Assembly: GCA_947503115.1 (NCBI GenBank)
Contig: CANNCS010000013.1
Span: 1-52,423, forward strand
Source of the DNA: an uncultured Marivita sp.
Lineage (GTDB): Bacteria > Pseudomonadota > Alphaproteobacteria > Rhodobacterales > Rhodobacteraceae
DNA length: 52,423 bases
Reading direction: 5' to 3'
Positions 25,040 to 33,052 of the stretch are shown here, in pieces. Made by a program: the position numbers and the translations under genes. Positions within the stretch are counted from its first letter, which is position 1; every line of letters starts with the position of its first letter. The notes under the pieces were generated by a model that worked only from the letters and a program-made list of their open reading frames with translations, searched no databases and was not told the DNA's origin.

Positions 25040-26095
25040 ATGGCACTGACACCGACAAACCTGACCAATCTGCTCGACCACGGTTTCGATACCGTGATCG
25101 ACGTGCGCAGCCCTGCGGAATTTGCCGAAGATCATGTGCCTGGTGCGATCAACCTGCCGGTTCTCGATAACGAGGAACGGGCAAGGGTGGGTACGATCTA
25201 CAAGCAGGTGAGCCCGTTTGATGCGCGCAAGATCGGGGCGGCTTTGGTGTTTCGCAATGCCGCTAACCATATCGAAAGCTCTTTGTCCCACCATGATGGC
25301 GCGTGGCGACCTTTGGTCTATTGCTGGCGCGGCGGGCAAAGGTCGGGTTCGTTCGCCTGGCTGCTTCGGGAAATCGGCTGGCGGTCTGATGTGGTTCGGG
25401 GCGGATACAAGACGTATCGGCGGCTGGTTGTGGATATGCTGCATGACCGGGCGTTGCCATACCGGTTTGTACAGTTGGGCGGCTATACTGGCACCGCCAA
25501 GACCGAGTTGTTGCCGCTGTTGGCCGCGAAGGGCGTTCAGGTAATCGATCTTGAACGACTGGCGAACCATCGCGGGTCGCTTTTGGGGTCGATGGGGGAT
25601 CAGCCCTCGCAGAAGGCGTTTGAAAGTGCCTTGGCAGGGGAATTGTGTCGCCTTGACCCGGCGCGGCCGGTTCTGGTGGAGGCCGAGAGCAGCAAGATCG
25701 GACAGATCCTTGTGCCGCCATCCGTATGGGACGCGATGAAGGTGGCGCCATGGATTGAGGTGTCAGCGCCATTGGATGCGCGGACGGAGTATTTGCTTCG
25801 AGCCTATGACGACATCCTGTCGGATACCGCCACGCTGCATGCGCGGCTTGCTCCGCTTAAGGCGCATCGGGGCGAAGCCTTGGTCGCGCAGTGGATCGGG
25901 TTGAGCACAGCTGGCGACAAACGGGCGCTGACGCGGTCGTTGATGCAGGACCATTACGATCTGGCCTACGCCAAGTCGATGAAAGCGATGGCGCCCAATG
26001 TGATTGCGCAGGTTGCGGCAAATGGGCTGACGCCTGCGCATCTGGAGCAAGTCGCAGGGCGGATTGCGTCGACGCTTCAGGCGATGGAGACCTGA
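25040..26095 (+). CDS. mnmH: tRNA 2-selenouridine synthase
   Basis: This 351-residue protein starts at ATG 25040, five bases after pqiC; the upstream frame extension overlies pqiC and is not used. An N-terminal rhodanese domain has catalytic Cys95 in CWRGGQRS. It is followed by a P-loop domain (LGGYTGTAKTE). MnmH converts 2-thiouridine at the wobble base of some tRNAs to 2-selenouridine using selenophosphate. The natural partner SelD is encoded convergently, and the last 19 bp of the two genes overlap. Confidence 0.92.
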   Translation: MALTPTNLTNLLDHGFDTVIDVRSPAEFAEDHVPGAINLPVLDNEERARVGTIYKQVSPFDARKIGAALVFRNAANHIESSLSHHDGAWRPLVYCWRGGQRSGSFAWLLREIGWRSDVVRGGYKTYRRLVVDMLHDRALPYRFVQLGGYTGTAKTELLPLLAAKGVQVIDLERLANHRGSLLGSMGDQPSQKAFESALAGELCRLDPARPVLVEAESSKIGQILVPPSVWDAMKVAPWIEVSAPLDARTEYLLRAYDDILSDTATLHARLAPLKAHRGEALVAQWIGLSTAGDKRALTRSLMQDHYDLAYAKSMKAMAPNVIAQVAANGLTPAHLEQVAGRIASTLQAMET

Positions 26096-28245
26096 CCGAC
26101 TGGTCCAGTTTGCAGGTGGCCTATGATGGCGCTGTCAGGGTGACCGTTTTGGCGTAGCTTTTCGAGGGTCTGTTCAGCCTGATCCGCCGGGACAGCGGCC
26201 AGAAGCCCTCCGCCGGTTTGTGGATCAAAGAGCAGACGGCTATTCGGGGTGTCGGTGATATTTGCAAATCCGGCGCGATTGTTTTCGTAAAGCGAAGAGT
26301 GTTCGCCGCGTTCTGATAGGTCGAGCGCGCCGGGCAAAAGCGGGATGGCATCTAGGCTCAGAGTGGCGGACAGGCCAGAGGCCGCGCAGATGTTCTGCGT
26401 GTGTCCGGCAAGCCCGAATCCGGTGAGATCAGTGATCGCTTTTGCGACGTCGCGCAGGATGTGCGACGCGGTTTTTTGGCCCTGTTGCATCGCATCCAGT
26501 GCGTCTGCGACATCGGAGCCGCGCGCCTTGCCCGACATCAACGCAGCCATAATGACGCCGGTGCCGATCGGTTTGGTCAGGATCAGTGCGGCGCCGTCCT
26601 GCGCGCCACTTAGGGTGATGGGATCGCGGTCGAGAAGGCCGGTCACGGCGAGGCCGATGGTCAGGTCATCGCCAAAGGTGCTGTGGCCACCGACAACGTC
26701 TGCGCCTGCGTCCTGTAGGATTGTTTGGGCTGAGGTCAGGATTTCGGTAAGGGTGCGTTGGGCAAGTGTTTCCGCCATGCGCGGCAAGGTGATTGACAGG
26801 GTCGCGGCCTGCGGATTGGCTCCCATCGCCCAGATATCTCCCAAGGCGTGATGCGTGGCGATGCGGGCCATGACGGCGGGATCCGGCCAGAAGCTGCGCA
26901 GATGATCGGTGGTGAAAACCTGCCGTGCGTCACCTGTGTGCAGAAGTGCTGCATCGTCGCCGGGCAACGGCGTGATGTCGGGACGCTGCGCCGGTTTCAG
27001 CGTGGCCAGTGATTTGGACAGCGCATCGCGGCCCAGTTTTGCACCGCACCCACCGCAGAGCGGTTTGGGGCCCATTGCCTGCTGTACACCTTTCGCGCGG
27101 GGATAGGGCAAAGGGGGCGTCGGCATCTTGGGTAGGGTGTCAAACTGGTCCATGAATTTGCGGTCGATGCGGTCTTTCCAGTCCCAGACCCAAGGGCCGC
27201 TGAAAGTGAGGCCGAAGCGGTCGCCTAGCGCCGACTTTTTCCCGAGAGAGATAAGCTTCAGGTAATCTTTCTGTGGCACATATGTCTTGAGCGGATCACC
27301 CGAGAGAGAGGCGGCAAGGTTGCGAAGTAGTACTGGTGCTTGACGCACGGCATAGACGCCCGCCTTGGGCCGGGGGGCGTGGGTCATGTGCGCACAATCG
27401 CCTACGGCAAAAATGCGAGGATCGCTGGTTTGCAGGTGGTCATTGACCGTCAGGAAGCCGTCATGCGTTGTCAGCCCGGTATTGGCGAGCCAAGGATAAG
27501 GGCGTGCGCCTGCGGCACCCGTGATGAACCGGGCGTTGATGGTGCTGCCGTCATCAAGGGTTATCGTGTGTTTGCCCAAGTGCGTGATCTGCGCGTTTTC
27601 ATGCAGCACGATGTTAAGGGTCTTGATCGCCGCGCGCAGTTGGGCCGCACTTTTTGTGGGCAGCGCGGATAACGCGGTGGCGTTGTCGATCAGATGGATT
27701 GTGGCCGGTCGTTTGCGCTGTTTCAACGCGTGGGCCATAGCCATCGCAAGTTCTGCCCCCGCTACGCCGCCTCCAATAATCGCGACCGTGGCGGGGCCAG
27801 TACCGGTGCGAAAGCTGTCCCATTTGGCCGCGAAGGGGCCAAGCGGTTTTGCGGGCACGGCGTGATCGGAGAACCCGGGTAGGGCGGGCATGTCGGAGGT
27901 TATGCCGACATCGACCGATAAAACATCGAACCCGACGGGCGGGTTTGTGTCGACCTGAACCGTGCTGTTGTCTGGGTCGATGCCCGTGACCGAGCCAAGG
28001 ATAAGCCGCGCCTTGGCCGCTTGCGCCAGGCGGACAAGGTCGATGTCGAGCTGATCGCGGCTGTAGTGACCGGCGACGAAACCCGGCAACATACCAGAAT
28101 AAGGTGCAGTTGGGCCCGGGTTGATGAGAGTGAGGCGGGCACCGGGAAGCGGCTTCATTGCCCATTTGCGCAGCACCAACGCATGGGTGTGGCCGCCACC
28201 GATAAGAACAAGATCTTGAGTGAGCGGCAGGGGGGGCTGGTGCAT
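26077..28245 (-). CDS. selD: flavoprotein (NDH-2-like)-selenophosphate synthetase fusion
   Basis: This is a 722-residue fusion. Residues about 1-380 form a pyridine-nucleotide-disulfide/NDH-2-type oxidoreductase with two dinucleotide motifs (LIGGGHTHALVL near 14; IIGGGVAGAELAMAMA near 156) and the FAD-closing FAVGDCAHM. Residues about 390-722 form SelD: glycine-rich loop CGGCGAK with catalytic-type Cys400 and Lys403, then GDDAALL, TTDHLRSFW, GGHSTFGDD. Selenophosphate made here would supply MnmH. No selA, selB or selC is in the window. The flavoprotein half may reduce a selenium species or deliver it, which is unproven. Confidence 0.9.
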   Translation of the reverse strand: MHQPPLPLTQDLVLIGGGHTHALVLRKWAMKPLPGARLTLINPGPTAPYSGMLPGFVAGHYSRDQLDIDLVRLAQAAKARLILGSVTGIDPDNSTVQVDTNPPVGFDVLSVDVGITSDMPALPGFSDHAVPAKPLGPFAAKWDSFRTGTGPATVAIIGGGVAGAELAMAMAHALKQRKRPATIHLIDNATALSALPTKSAAQLRAAIKTLNIVLHENAQITHLGKHTITLDDGSTINARFITGAAGARPYPWLANTGLTTHDGFLTVNDHLQTSDPRIFAVGDCAHMTHAPRPKAGVYAVRQAPVLLRNLAASLSGDPLKTYVPQKDYLKLISLGKKSALGDRFGLTFSGPWVWDWKDRIDRKFMDQFDTLPKMPTPPLPYPRAKGVQQAMGPKPLCGGCGAKLGRDALSKSLATLKPAQRPDITPLPGDDAALLHTGDARQVFTTDHLRSFWPDPAVMARIATHHALGDIWAMGANPQAATLSITLPRMAETLAQRTLTEILTSAQTILQDAGADVVGGHSTFGDDLTIGLAVTGLLDRDPITLSGAQDGAALILTKPIGTGVIMAALMSGKARGSDVADALDAMQQGQKTASHILRDVAKAITDLTGFGLAGHTQNICAASGLSATLSLDAIPLLPGALDLSERGEHSSLYENNRAGFANITDTPNSRLLFDPQTGGGLLAAVPADQAEQTLEKLRQNGHPDSAIIGHLQTGPVGQVSIA

Positions 28246-28313
28246 GGGGTTGGTCCTTTGGTGGTCAGCCCCAGTTTACCACGGCGGTGTCGCCGCGCCC
28301 ATGCGACGGGTGA

Positions 28314-29720
28314 TCAACTTTCGTAACGTGTTTGTCCGCGGCGGTTGGCGTCGACCGGCAACGTCACGTGTAAGGGTTGATGTGCGCGTTGCGGGCAGGC
28401 CGTGCGGGGACAGACATGACAGCTTGTCCCGATATGGGCAAAGAGGGTCTTGTCGTCCATGTTGAAGCGCTGGGCGTAACCGATCTGGTGTGCTTGATCG
28501 ATGTCACAGCCGATGGCGACAACGAGGCGCCTTTCTTGCAAACGTGCGCCAACCACCGGTCGGTCGGAAGTGCGGGACATGGTGAAAAAGCGCCCGCCAT
28601 CGGGCATTTCGACGAATTGCGGAAGCAACTGGCTGGGTACCTGAAACGCGCCGTGAATGTCCCAGACGGGGCAAGCGCCGCCTTCTTCGGCAAGGGTGAT
28701 GGTCGTGGCGTTGAAGCGTTTGGACACGTTGCCCGCTCGATCTACCCGCAGAAAGAAGAACGGGATGCCGCGTTGGCCGTCGCGTTGCAAAGTGGTGAGT
28801 CGTTGGCAGACCATTTCGAAGCTGACGCCAAAGCCCAAGATGATGCGGTCGATGTCGTAGCGCGTGGCTTCGGCCAAGGTCAGGAATTCGGTGTAGGGCA
28901 TGAGCAGAGCGGCGGCGAAGTAGTTCGTCAGCTCGACCGTAAGACGCGCGCGGCCCGCATCAGCTTGGATGCCGGAGGCTGCGACATAGCCCTGCACGGT
29001 CTCTCTCGCTTCGAGAAGGCCAATGACATGGGCTAGCTGGAACACCCGGTTTGGGTGATCGAGCGCTTCGGACAGGTGCACGATGCCATCGGTTTCACGA
29101 AAGAGGCGCAGTGCGCCGGGCATGTCGGAGATTTTCTGCACCGTACATGTGACGCTGTGTTCCAGCCGCAGATGGCGTTTCAGAAGCGCATACAAGTCAT
29201 CATGCGAGCCACCAAGACGCGCACGCAAGTCCTCGGCTTGCTGTTCCAACGGGTTAAAGTGGTTCTCGTGGGCGCGAAAAACATCGTGGATGGCGGTCTC
29301 GGGTGTTTTGAACCGAAGATCGCCGCCGCCTGTCTGCACGGCAAGGCGGCGGAATTGTTCGGCCATGGAGCGGTGCGTCTGATGAAGCTGAAGGAATCGG
29401 TCAACAAGGGTAGGGGCATGATCCAGCGCGCTGCGCAATTCTGTCAGGTCGGGTGGATCATCGCCGAAGGCTGGATCGCGCACGGCCGAGCGCAGGTCGG
29501 CCAATTTGGTCGCTTCGGTGTTGGTGACAAGGCTGCGCATGTCCACACCGTAGGCTTCGGTTAAGGCGATGAGCACCTGCACCGAAAGACTGCGCTGGTT
29601 GTTTTCGAGCAAGTTTACATAAGCGGCTGAGATGCCAAGCCGCTGGGCCATTTCGGCCTGTGTGTGTTTCATCTGGCGGCGCAGTTGCCGCAATTGGGGG
29701 CCAACGAAGGTCTTGCTCAT
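28314..29720 (-). CDS. ScfR-family XRE regulator with IrrE-like domain (second copy)
   Basis: This 468-residue regulator has an XRE helix-turn-helix at about residues 8-62 (LRQLRRQMKHTQAEMAQRLG, YVNLLENNQRSLSVQVL). An IrrE/ImmA-type central region (LTVELTNYFAAALLMPYTEFL) is followed by the ScfR C-terminal domain with cysteines C434-x2-C437-x4-C442 (CHVCPRTAC). Family members sense short-chain acyl-CoAs (RamB, PccR). It is divergent from tctC, and its own promoter holds an inverted repeat. Control of the TctCBA/ligase block to the right is the natural inference. It differs from the first ScfR in having the recognisable IrrE-like middle. Confidence 0.86.
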   Translation of the reverse strand: MSKTFVGPQLRQLRRQMKHTQAEMAQRLGISAAYVNLLENNQRSLSVQVLIALTEAYGVDMRSLVTNTEATKLADLRSAVRDPAFGDDPPDLTELRSALDHAPTLVDRFLQLHQTHRSMAEQFRRLAVQTGGGDLRFKTPETAIHDVFRAHENHFNPLEQQAEDLRARLGGSHDDLYALLKRHLRLEHSVTCTVQKISDMPGALRLFRETDGIVHLSEALDHPNRVFQLAHVIGLLEARETVQGYVAASGIQADAGRARLTVELTNYFAAALLMPYTEFLTLAEATRYDIDRIILGFGVSFEMVCQRLTTLQRDGQRGIPFFFLRVDRAGNVSKRFNATTITLAEEGGACPVWDIHGAFQVPSQLLPQFVEMPDGGRFFTMSRTSDRPVVGARLQERRLVVAIGCDIDQAHQIGYAQRFNMDDKTLFAHIGTSCHVCPRTACPQRAHQPLHVTLPVDANRRGQTRYES

Positions 29721-29722
29721 GT

Positions 29723-29753
29723 TTACAACATTACAGAAAAATCATTTGTAATG
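29723..29753. promoter_or_regulatory. putative operator of the second ScfR regulator
   Basis: CATTACA (29729-29735) and TGTAATG (29747-29753) form a perfect 7-bp inverted repeat spaced by 11 bp. An additional TTTACAA lies at 29722-29728. The repeats cover the start region of the regulator gene. TTTGTAA is one base from the TTTGCAA motif known for ScfR proteins such as PccR. Autoregulation and control of divergent tctCBA are inferred. Confidence 0.45.
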
Positions 29754-29886
29754 GCAAGAAGTAACATGCAGACCCCATTAAGCGTGTAATTATATTTCGT
29801 CGAGGTATCTATCTCTTCAAGTCCGAAGGAGGAGTGGCGGCAGTAGCGGCTGACGGGAGCGGGCTTTCTGAATGGGAGGATATTAC

Positions 29887-30876
29887 ATGATCTACAAAAT
29901 GACACGTCGTGCAGCGCTTGCAGGTGTTGCGTCCATTGCCATGATCGCAGCCGGAGCAACATCCGCGCTGGCAGAAGGCTGGAAGCCGCAGAAGCCTGTC
30001 GAGATGGTCATCATGGCCGGTCAGGGTGGCGGTGCAGATCGTCTGGCGCGCCTGTTCCAATCCATCATCCAGAAAGAAGGCTTGGCCTCGATGCCGGTTC
30101 TTCCAGTCAACAAGGGCGGCGGCTCGGGTGCGGAAGCGCTGCGTTATCTCAAGGATAACGAAGGCGACGCGCACAAGATCATGGCGACGCTTAACAGCTA
30201 TTACACCACGCCGCTGCGTACCGATATCGGTGTTGACATCGAAGAGTTTCAGCCGGTTGCCCGCATGGCGCTTGATACCTTTGTGCTGTGGGTGAACGCG
30301 GACAGCGATATTCAGACGCTCGACGACTATGTAGCGGCGGTCAAAGCGTCAGGTGGCGAATGGAAGATGGGCGGCACCGGCACCGGCCAGGAAGACAGCC
30401 TTGTGACAGCGATGCTTGAAAAAGAATTTGATATCAAGGTCACATACGTTCCGTTCAAAGGGGGCGGCGACGTTGCGAAGAACCTTGTCGGTGGACACAT
30501 CGACAGCACAGTGAACAACCCGTCCGAAGCCTTGGGTTTCTATAAGGCAGGCAAGGTGCGCCCGATCATGGCCTTTACACCGAACCGCATTGAGGTGTTC
30601 CCGGACACTCCGACGGCGACCGAGCTTGGGCATAACATCGTCTACTGGATGCAGCGGTCCTTCGTGGCTCCCAAGGGCATGCCCGCCGAGGCCGTCGCGT
30701 ATTACACTGACATGTTCCAAAAGCTGTCTGAAACCGAAGAGTGGCAGACCTACACCAAGGACAAGGCTTTGATGGCCGATTTCCTCGCTGGTGATGAGTT
30801 GCAGGCGTACTTCCTTGAAGAACGCGCCAAGCACGCAGCGATCCTGGCGGATATGGAAGCTGACGGGTCGTCCTAA
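29887..30876 (+). CDS. tctC: tripartite tricarboxylate transporter substrate-binding protein
   Basis: This 329-residue periplasmic protein starts at ATG 29887, six bases after GGGAGGA. The signal peptide (MIYKMTRRAALAGVASIAMI..SALA) contains paired arginines. The Bug/TctC fold is shown by WKPQKPVEMVIMAGQGGGAD, NKGGGSGAEALRYL and YVPFKGGGDVAKNLVGGHID. It binds a carboxylate and docks on TctAB. An intrinsic terminator-like hairpin directly follows the gene, so it is probably made in excess of the membrane subunits. The ligand is unknown. Confidence 0.9.
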   Translation: MIYKMTRRAALAGVASIAMIAAGATSALAEGWKPQKPVEMVIMAGQGGGADRLARLFQSIIQKEGLASMPVLPVNKGGGSGAEALRYLKDNEGDAHKIMATLNSYYTTPLRTDIGVDIEEFQPVARMALDTFVLWVNADSDIQTLDDYVAAVKASGGEWKMGGTGTGQEDSLVTAMLEKEFDIKVTYVPFKGGGDVAKNLVGGHIDSTVNNPSEALGFYKAGKVRPIMAFTPNRIEVFPDTPTATELGHNIVYWMQRSFVAPKGMPAEAVAYYTDMFQKLSETEEWQTYTKDKALMADFLAGDELQAYFLEERAKHAAILADMEADGSS

Positions 30877-30907
30877 CTCAAATCGCAAAGAGCCAGCCTG
30901 CTGGCAT

Positions 30908-30940
30908 TTGGCCGGAGTGATAAACGCTCCGGCCAATTTT
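30908..30940 (+). terminator. intrinsic terminator/attenuator between tctC and tctB
   Basis: TTGGCCGGAG (30908-30917) and CTCCGGCCAA (30927-30936) form a perfect 10-bp stem with a 9-nt loop followed by TTTT. A smaller perfect hairpin, GCCAGC-CT-GCTGGC, precedes it at 30892-30905. It lies inside the operon, so partial termination probably tunes tctC over tctBA. Confidence 0.75.
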
Positions 30941-30995
30941 GACGGCGGGACTGAAATGTCCGCACCACATTTTAAAACGACCGGGGGAGTCTGAG

Positions 30996-31484
30996 ATGCT
31001 AGTCGCTGACAGAGTGATCGCCATCGCCATCATGGCGCTATCCGCCTATTTCATGTGGCACGCCACGGCATTGCCGATTGGCTGGAACGGCATGACAGGT
31101 GGCCCAGGGGGCGGCGCGTTTCCGTTCTGGCTTTCCCTGATCATGCTATTGTCTGCTGGGGGCGTCTTGTTCCGAAGCCTTGGCCAGGAGCGCACATCGC
31201 AGCATTTCTTCGACAGCCACACTTTGCGCAGCGTGATCGCAGTTGTCGTGTCATTGTTTGTCACCATCGCGTTGATCCCGATCGTCGGGTCTTATGTTGC
31301 GCTGCCGTTGTTCATCTTCTGGTATCTACGCGTTTTCGGCGGACACGGCTGGATTTTAACTGGATCGCTGACCGTGAGCACGCCGGTGTTCCTGTTCTTC
31401 TTTTTTGAAGTGACGCTGAGAATCCTGTTGCCAAAAGGGCTGACAGAGCCGCTTTTCTTCCCGCTTTACGCGATGTTCTTCTGA
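30996..31484 (+). CDS. tctB: tripartite tricarboxylate transporter small membrane subunit
   Basis: This 162-residue protein starts at ATG 30996 after GGGGGAG; the longer frame start is not family-like. It has four hydrophobic segments, including the TctB motif GGPGGGAFPFWLSLIMLLSAGG. It partners TctA in the inner membrane. It ends 16 bp before tctA. Confidence 0.88.
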   Translation: MLVADRVIAIAIMALSAYFMWHATALPIGWNGMTGGPGGGAFPFWLSLIMLLSAGGVLFRSLGQERTSQHFFDSHTLRSVIAVVVSLFVTIALIPIVGSYVALPLFIFWYLRVFGGHGWILTGSLTVSTPVFLFFFFEVTLRILLPKGLTEPLFFPLYAMFF

Positions 31485-31500
31485 TCGAGGGTCCGAGATA

Positions 31501-33018
31501 ATGGATACGCTTGCTTTACTTGCGGACGGTTTCGCGACCTCGCTTTCACCGATTAACCTGTTGATCGTCATCCTTGGGGTGACGGCCGGTCTTTTCATCG
31601 GCGCAATGCCGGGGCTTGGATCGGTCAATGGCGTGGCCATTGTGCTGCCACTGACATTTATCGTTCCGCCCAGTTCGGCCATCATTCTGCTGTGCGCTAT
31701 TTACTACGGGGCGATGTATGGTGGTGCGATTTCGTCGATCCTGCTGGGGATACCCGGTGCTTCGACGGCGGTGGCGACCACGTTTGACGGTCGCCCGATG
31801 GCGCAACAGGGCAAAGCCGGACTGGCGCTGATTGCGGCCGCGGTGGCGTCTTTTGTTGGGGGCACAATCTCGGTTGTGCTGTTCACACTGTTCGCTGTCC
31901 CGCTGGCCGATCTGGCGCTTGCCTTTGGGCCCGCAGAAGAATTCGCGCTGGTGTTGATGGCGTTCACAACCTTTGTGGGGCTGGGCGGCGACGACAAACT
32001 CAAGACGATCATCATGATCTGTCTCGGGCTGGTTCTAAGCACCGTGGGCCTTGACCTGATCTCGGGGCAGCCGCGTCTGGTGTTCGGCGATCTGCCGGGC
32101 TTTTATTCTGGGATCAGCTTTCTTGTGTTGGCGATCGGAGTCTACGGGATCGGTGAGATCCTTTACACGATCGAGACCTCGCGCACCGCGCCTCAGGTGA
32201 CACCGGCGAAGATCACTCTGCGTGAACTTGGCGACGGCATTCGCACTATGAACAAGATGTGGCGGACGATGAGCCTTGGGTCGTTTCTTGGCTTCTTCGT
32301 GGGAATGCTGCCGGCGGCGGGGGCGACGCCTGCTGCACTTATGGCGTATGGTATCGCGCGGTCCACGTCGAAGAACCCCACGAGTTTCGGCAAGGGCAAC
32401 ATCGAAGGTGTGGCTGCGCCTGAAACGGCGAACAACGCAGCGTCTACGGGTTCACTGCTGCCTATGCTTACGCTGGGCATTCCAGGATCACCTACGACGG
32501 CGCTGTTGCTGGGCGGTATGGTCATGTGGGGTTTGATGCCGGGGCCGATGCTGTTTATCGAACAGCCGGATTTCGTCTGGGGCCTGATTTCTTCGCTCTA
32601 CACTGCGAACTTTGCCGCTGTGGCGATCAACATCGCTTTGATCCCGCTGTTTGTCTGGGCGTTGCGGATGCCGTTCACCGTGCTTTGTGCATTGGTCATA
32701 GTGCTGTGCATCGTGGGAGGCTTTGCACCGAGCCAGAAAATGCATGATGTGTGGCTGATTGCTGGCTTTGGTGTTGCTGGTTATCTGTTGCGCAAGGCGG
32801 ATTATCCGCTGGCACCGCTGGTTCTGGCTCTTGTACTTGGCCCGCTTATGGAGAAAAGCTTCCGTCAGACTCTGATTGCGGAGCAGGGAAATGTTCTTGC
32901 ATTTATCGAAAGACCGCTTTCGGGGGCATTTATTGCGATTGCTGCGCTTTTCTTTGTGCTCCCACTCGTTAAGTATCTGCGCAAGGGTGGCGTTCGGAGC
33001 ATCGCTCCGGCGGAATAA
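31501..33018 (+). CDS. tctA: tripartite tricarboxylate transporter large membrane subunit
   Basis: This 505-residue inner-membrane transporter has about twelve hydrophobic segments. The TctA signature GAMPGLGSVNGVAIVLPLTF lies near residue 34. A second, symmetrical motif, GMLPAAGATPAALMAYGIAR, is near 265, with AAPETANNAASTGSLLPMLTLGIPGSPTTALLLG after it. It is driven by an ion gradient and handles carboxylates. The acyl-CoA ligase gene follows 34 bp downstream, so the imported acid may be activated to a CoA thioester. Confidence 0.92.
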   Translation: MDTLALLADGFATSLSPINLLIVILGVTAGLFIGAMPGLGSVNGVAIVLPLTFIVPPSSAIILLCAIYYGAMYGGAISSILLGIPGASTAVATTFDGRPMAQQGKAGLALIAAAVASFVGGTISVVLFTLFAVPLADLALAFGPAEEFALVLMAFTTFVGLGGDDKLKTIIMICLGLVLSTVGLDLISGQPRLVFGDLPGFYSGISFLVLAIGVYGIGEILYTIETSRTAPQVTPAKITLRELGDGIRTMNKMWRTMSLGSFLGFFVGMLPAAGATPAALMAYGIARSTSKNPTSFGKGNIEGVAAPETANNAASTGSLLPMLTLGIPGSPTTALLLGGMVMWGLMPGPMLFIEQPDFVWGLISSLYTANFAAVAINIALIPLFVWALRMPFTVLCALVIVLCIVGGFAPSQKMHDVWLIAGFGVAGYLLRKADYPLAPLVLALVLGPLMEKSFRQTLIAEQGNVLAFIERPLSGAFIAIAALFFVLPLVKYLRKGGVRSIAPAE

Positions 33019-33052
33019 ACTGAACACAGACTGACAAAGAAGGGACAGCGCA

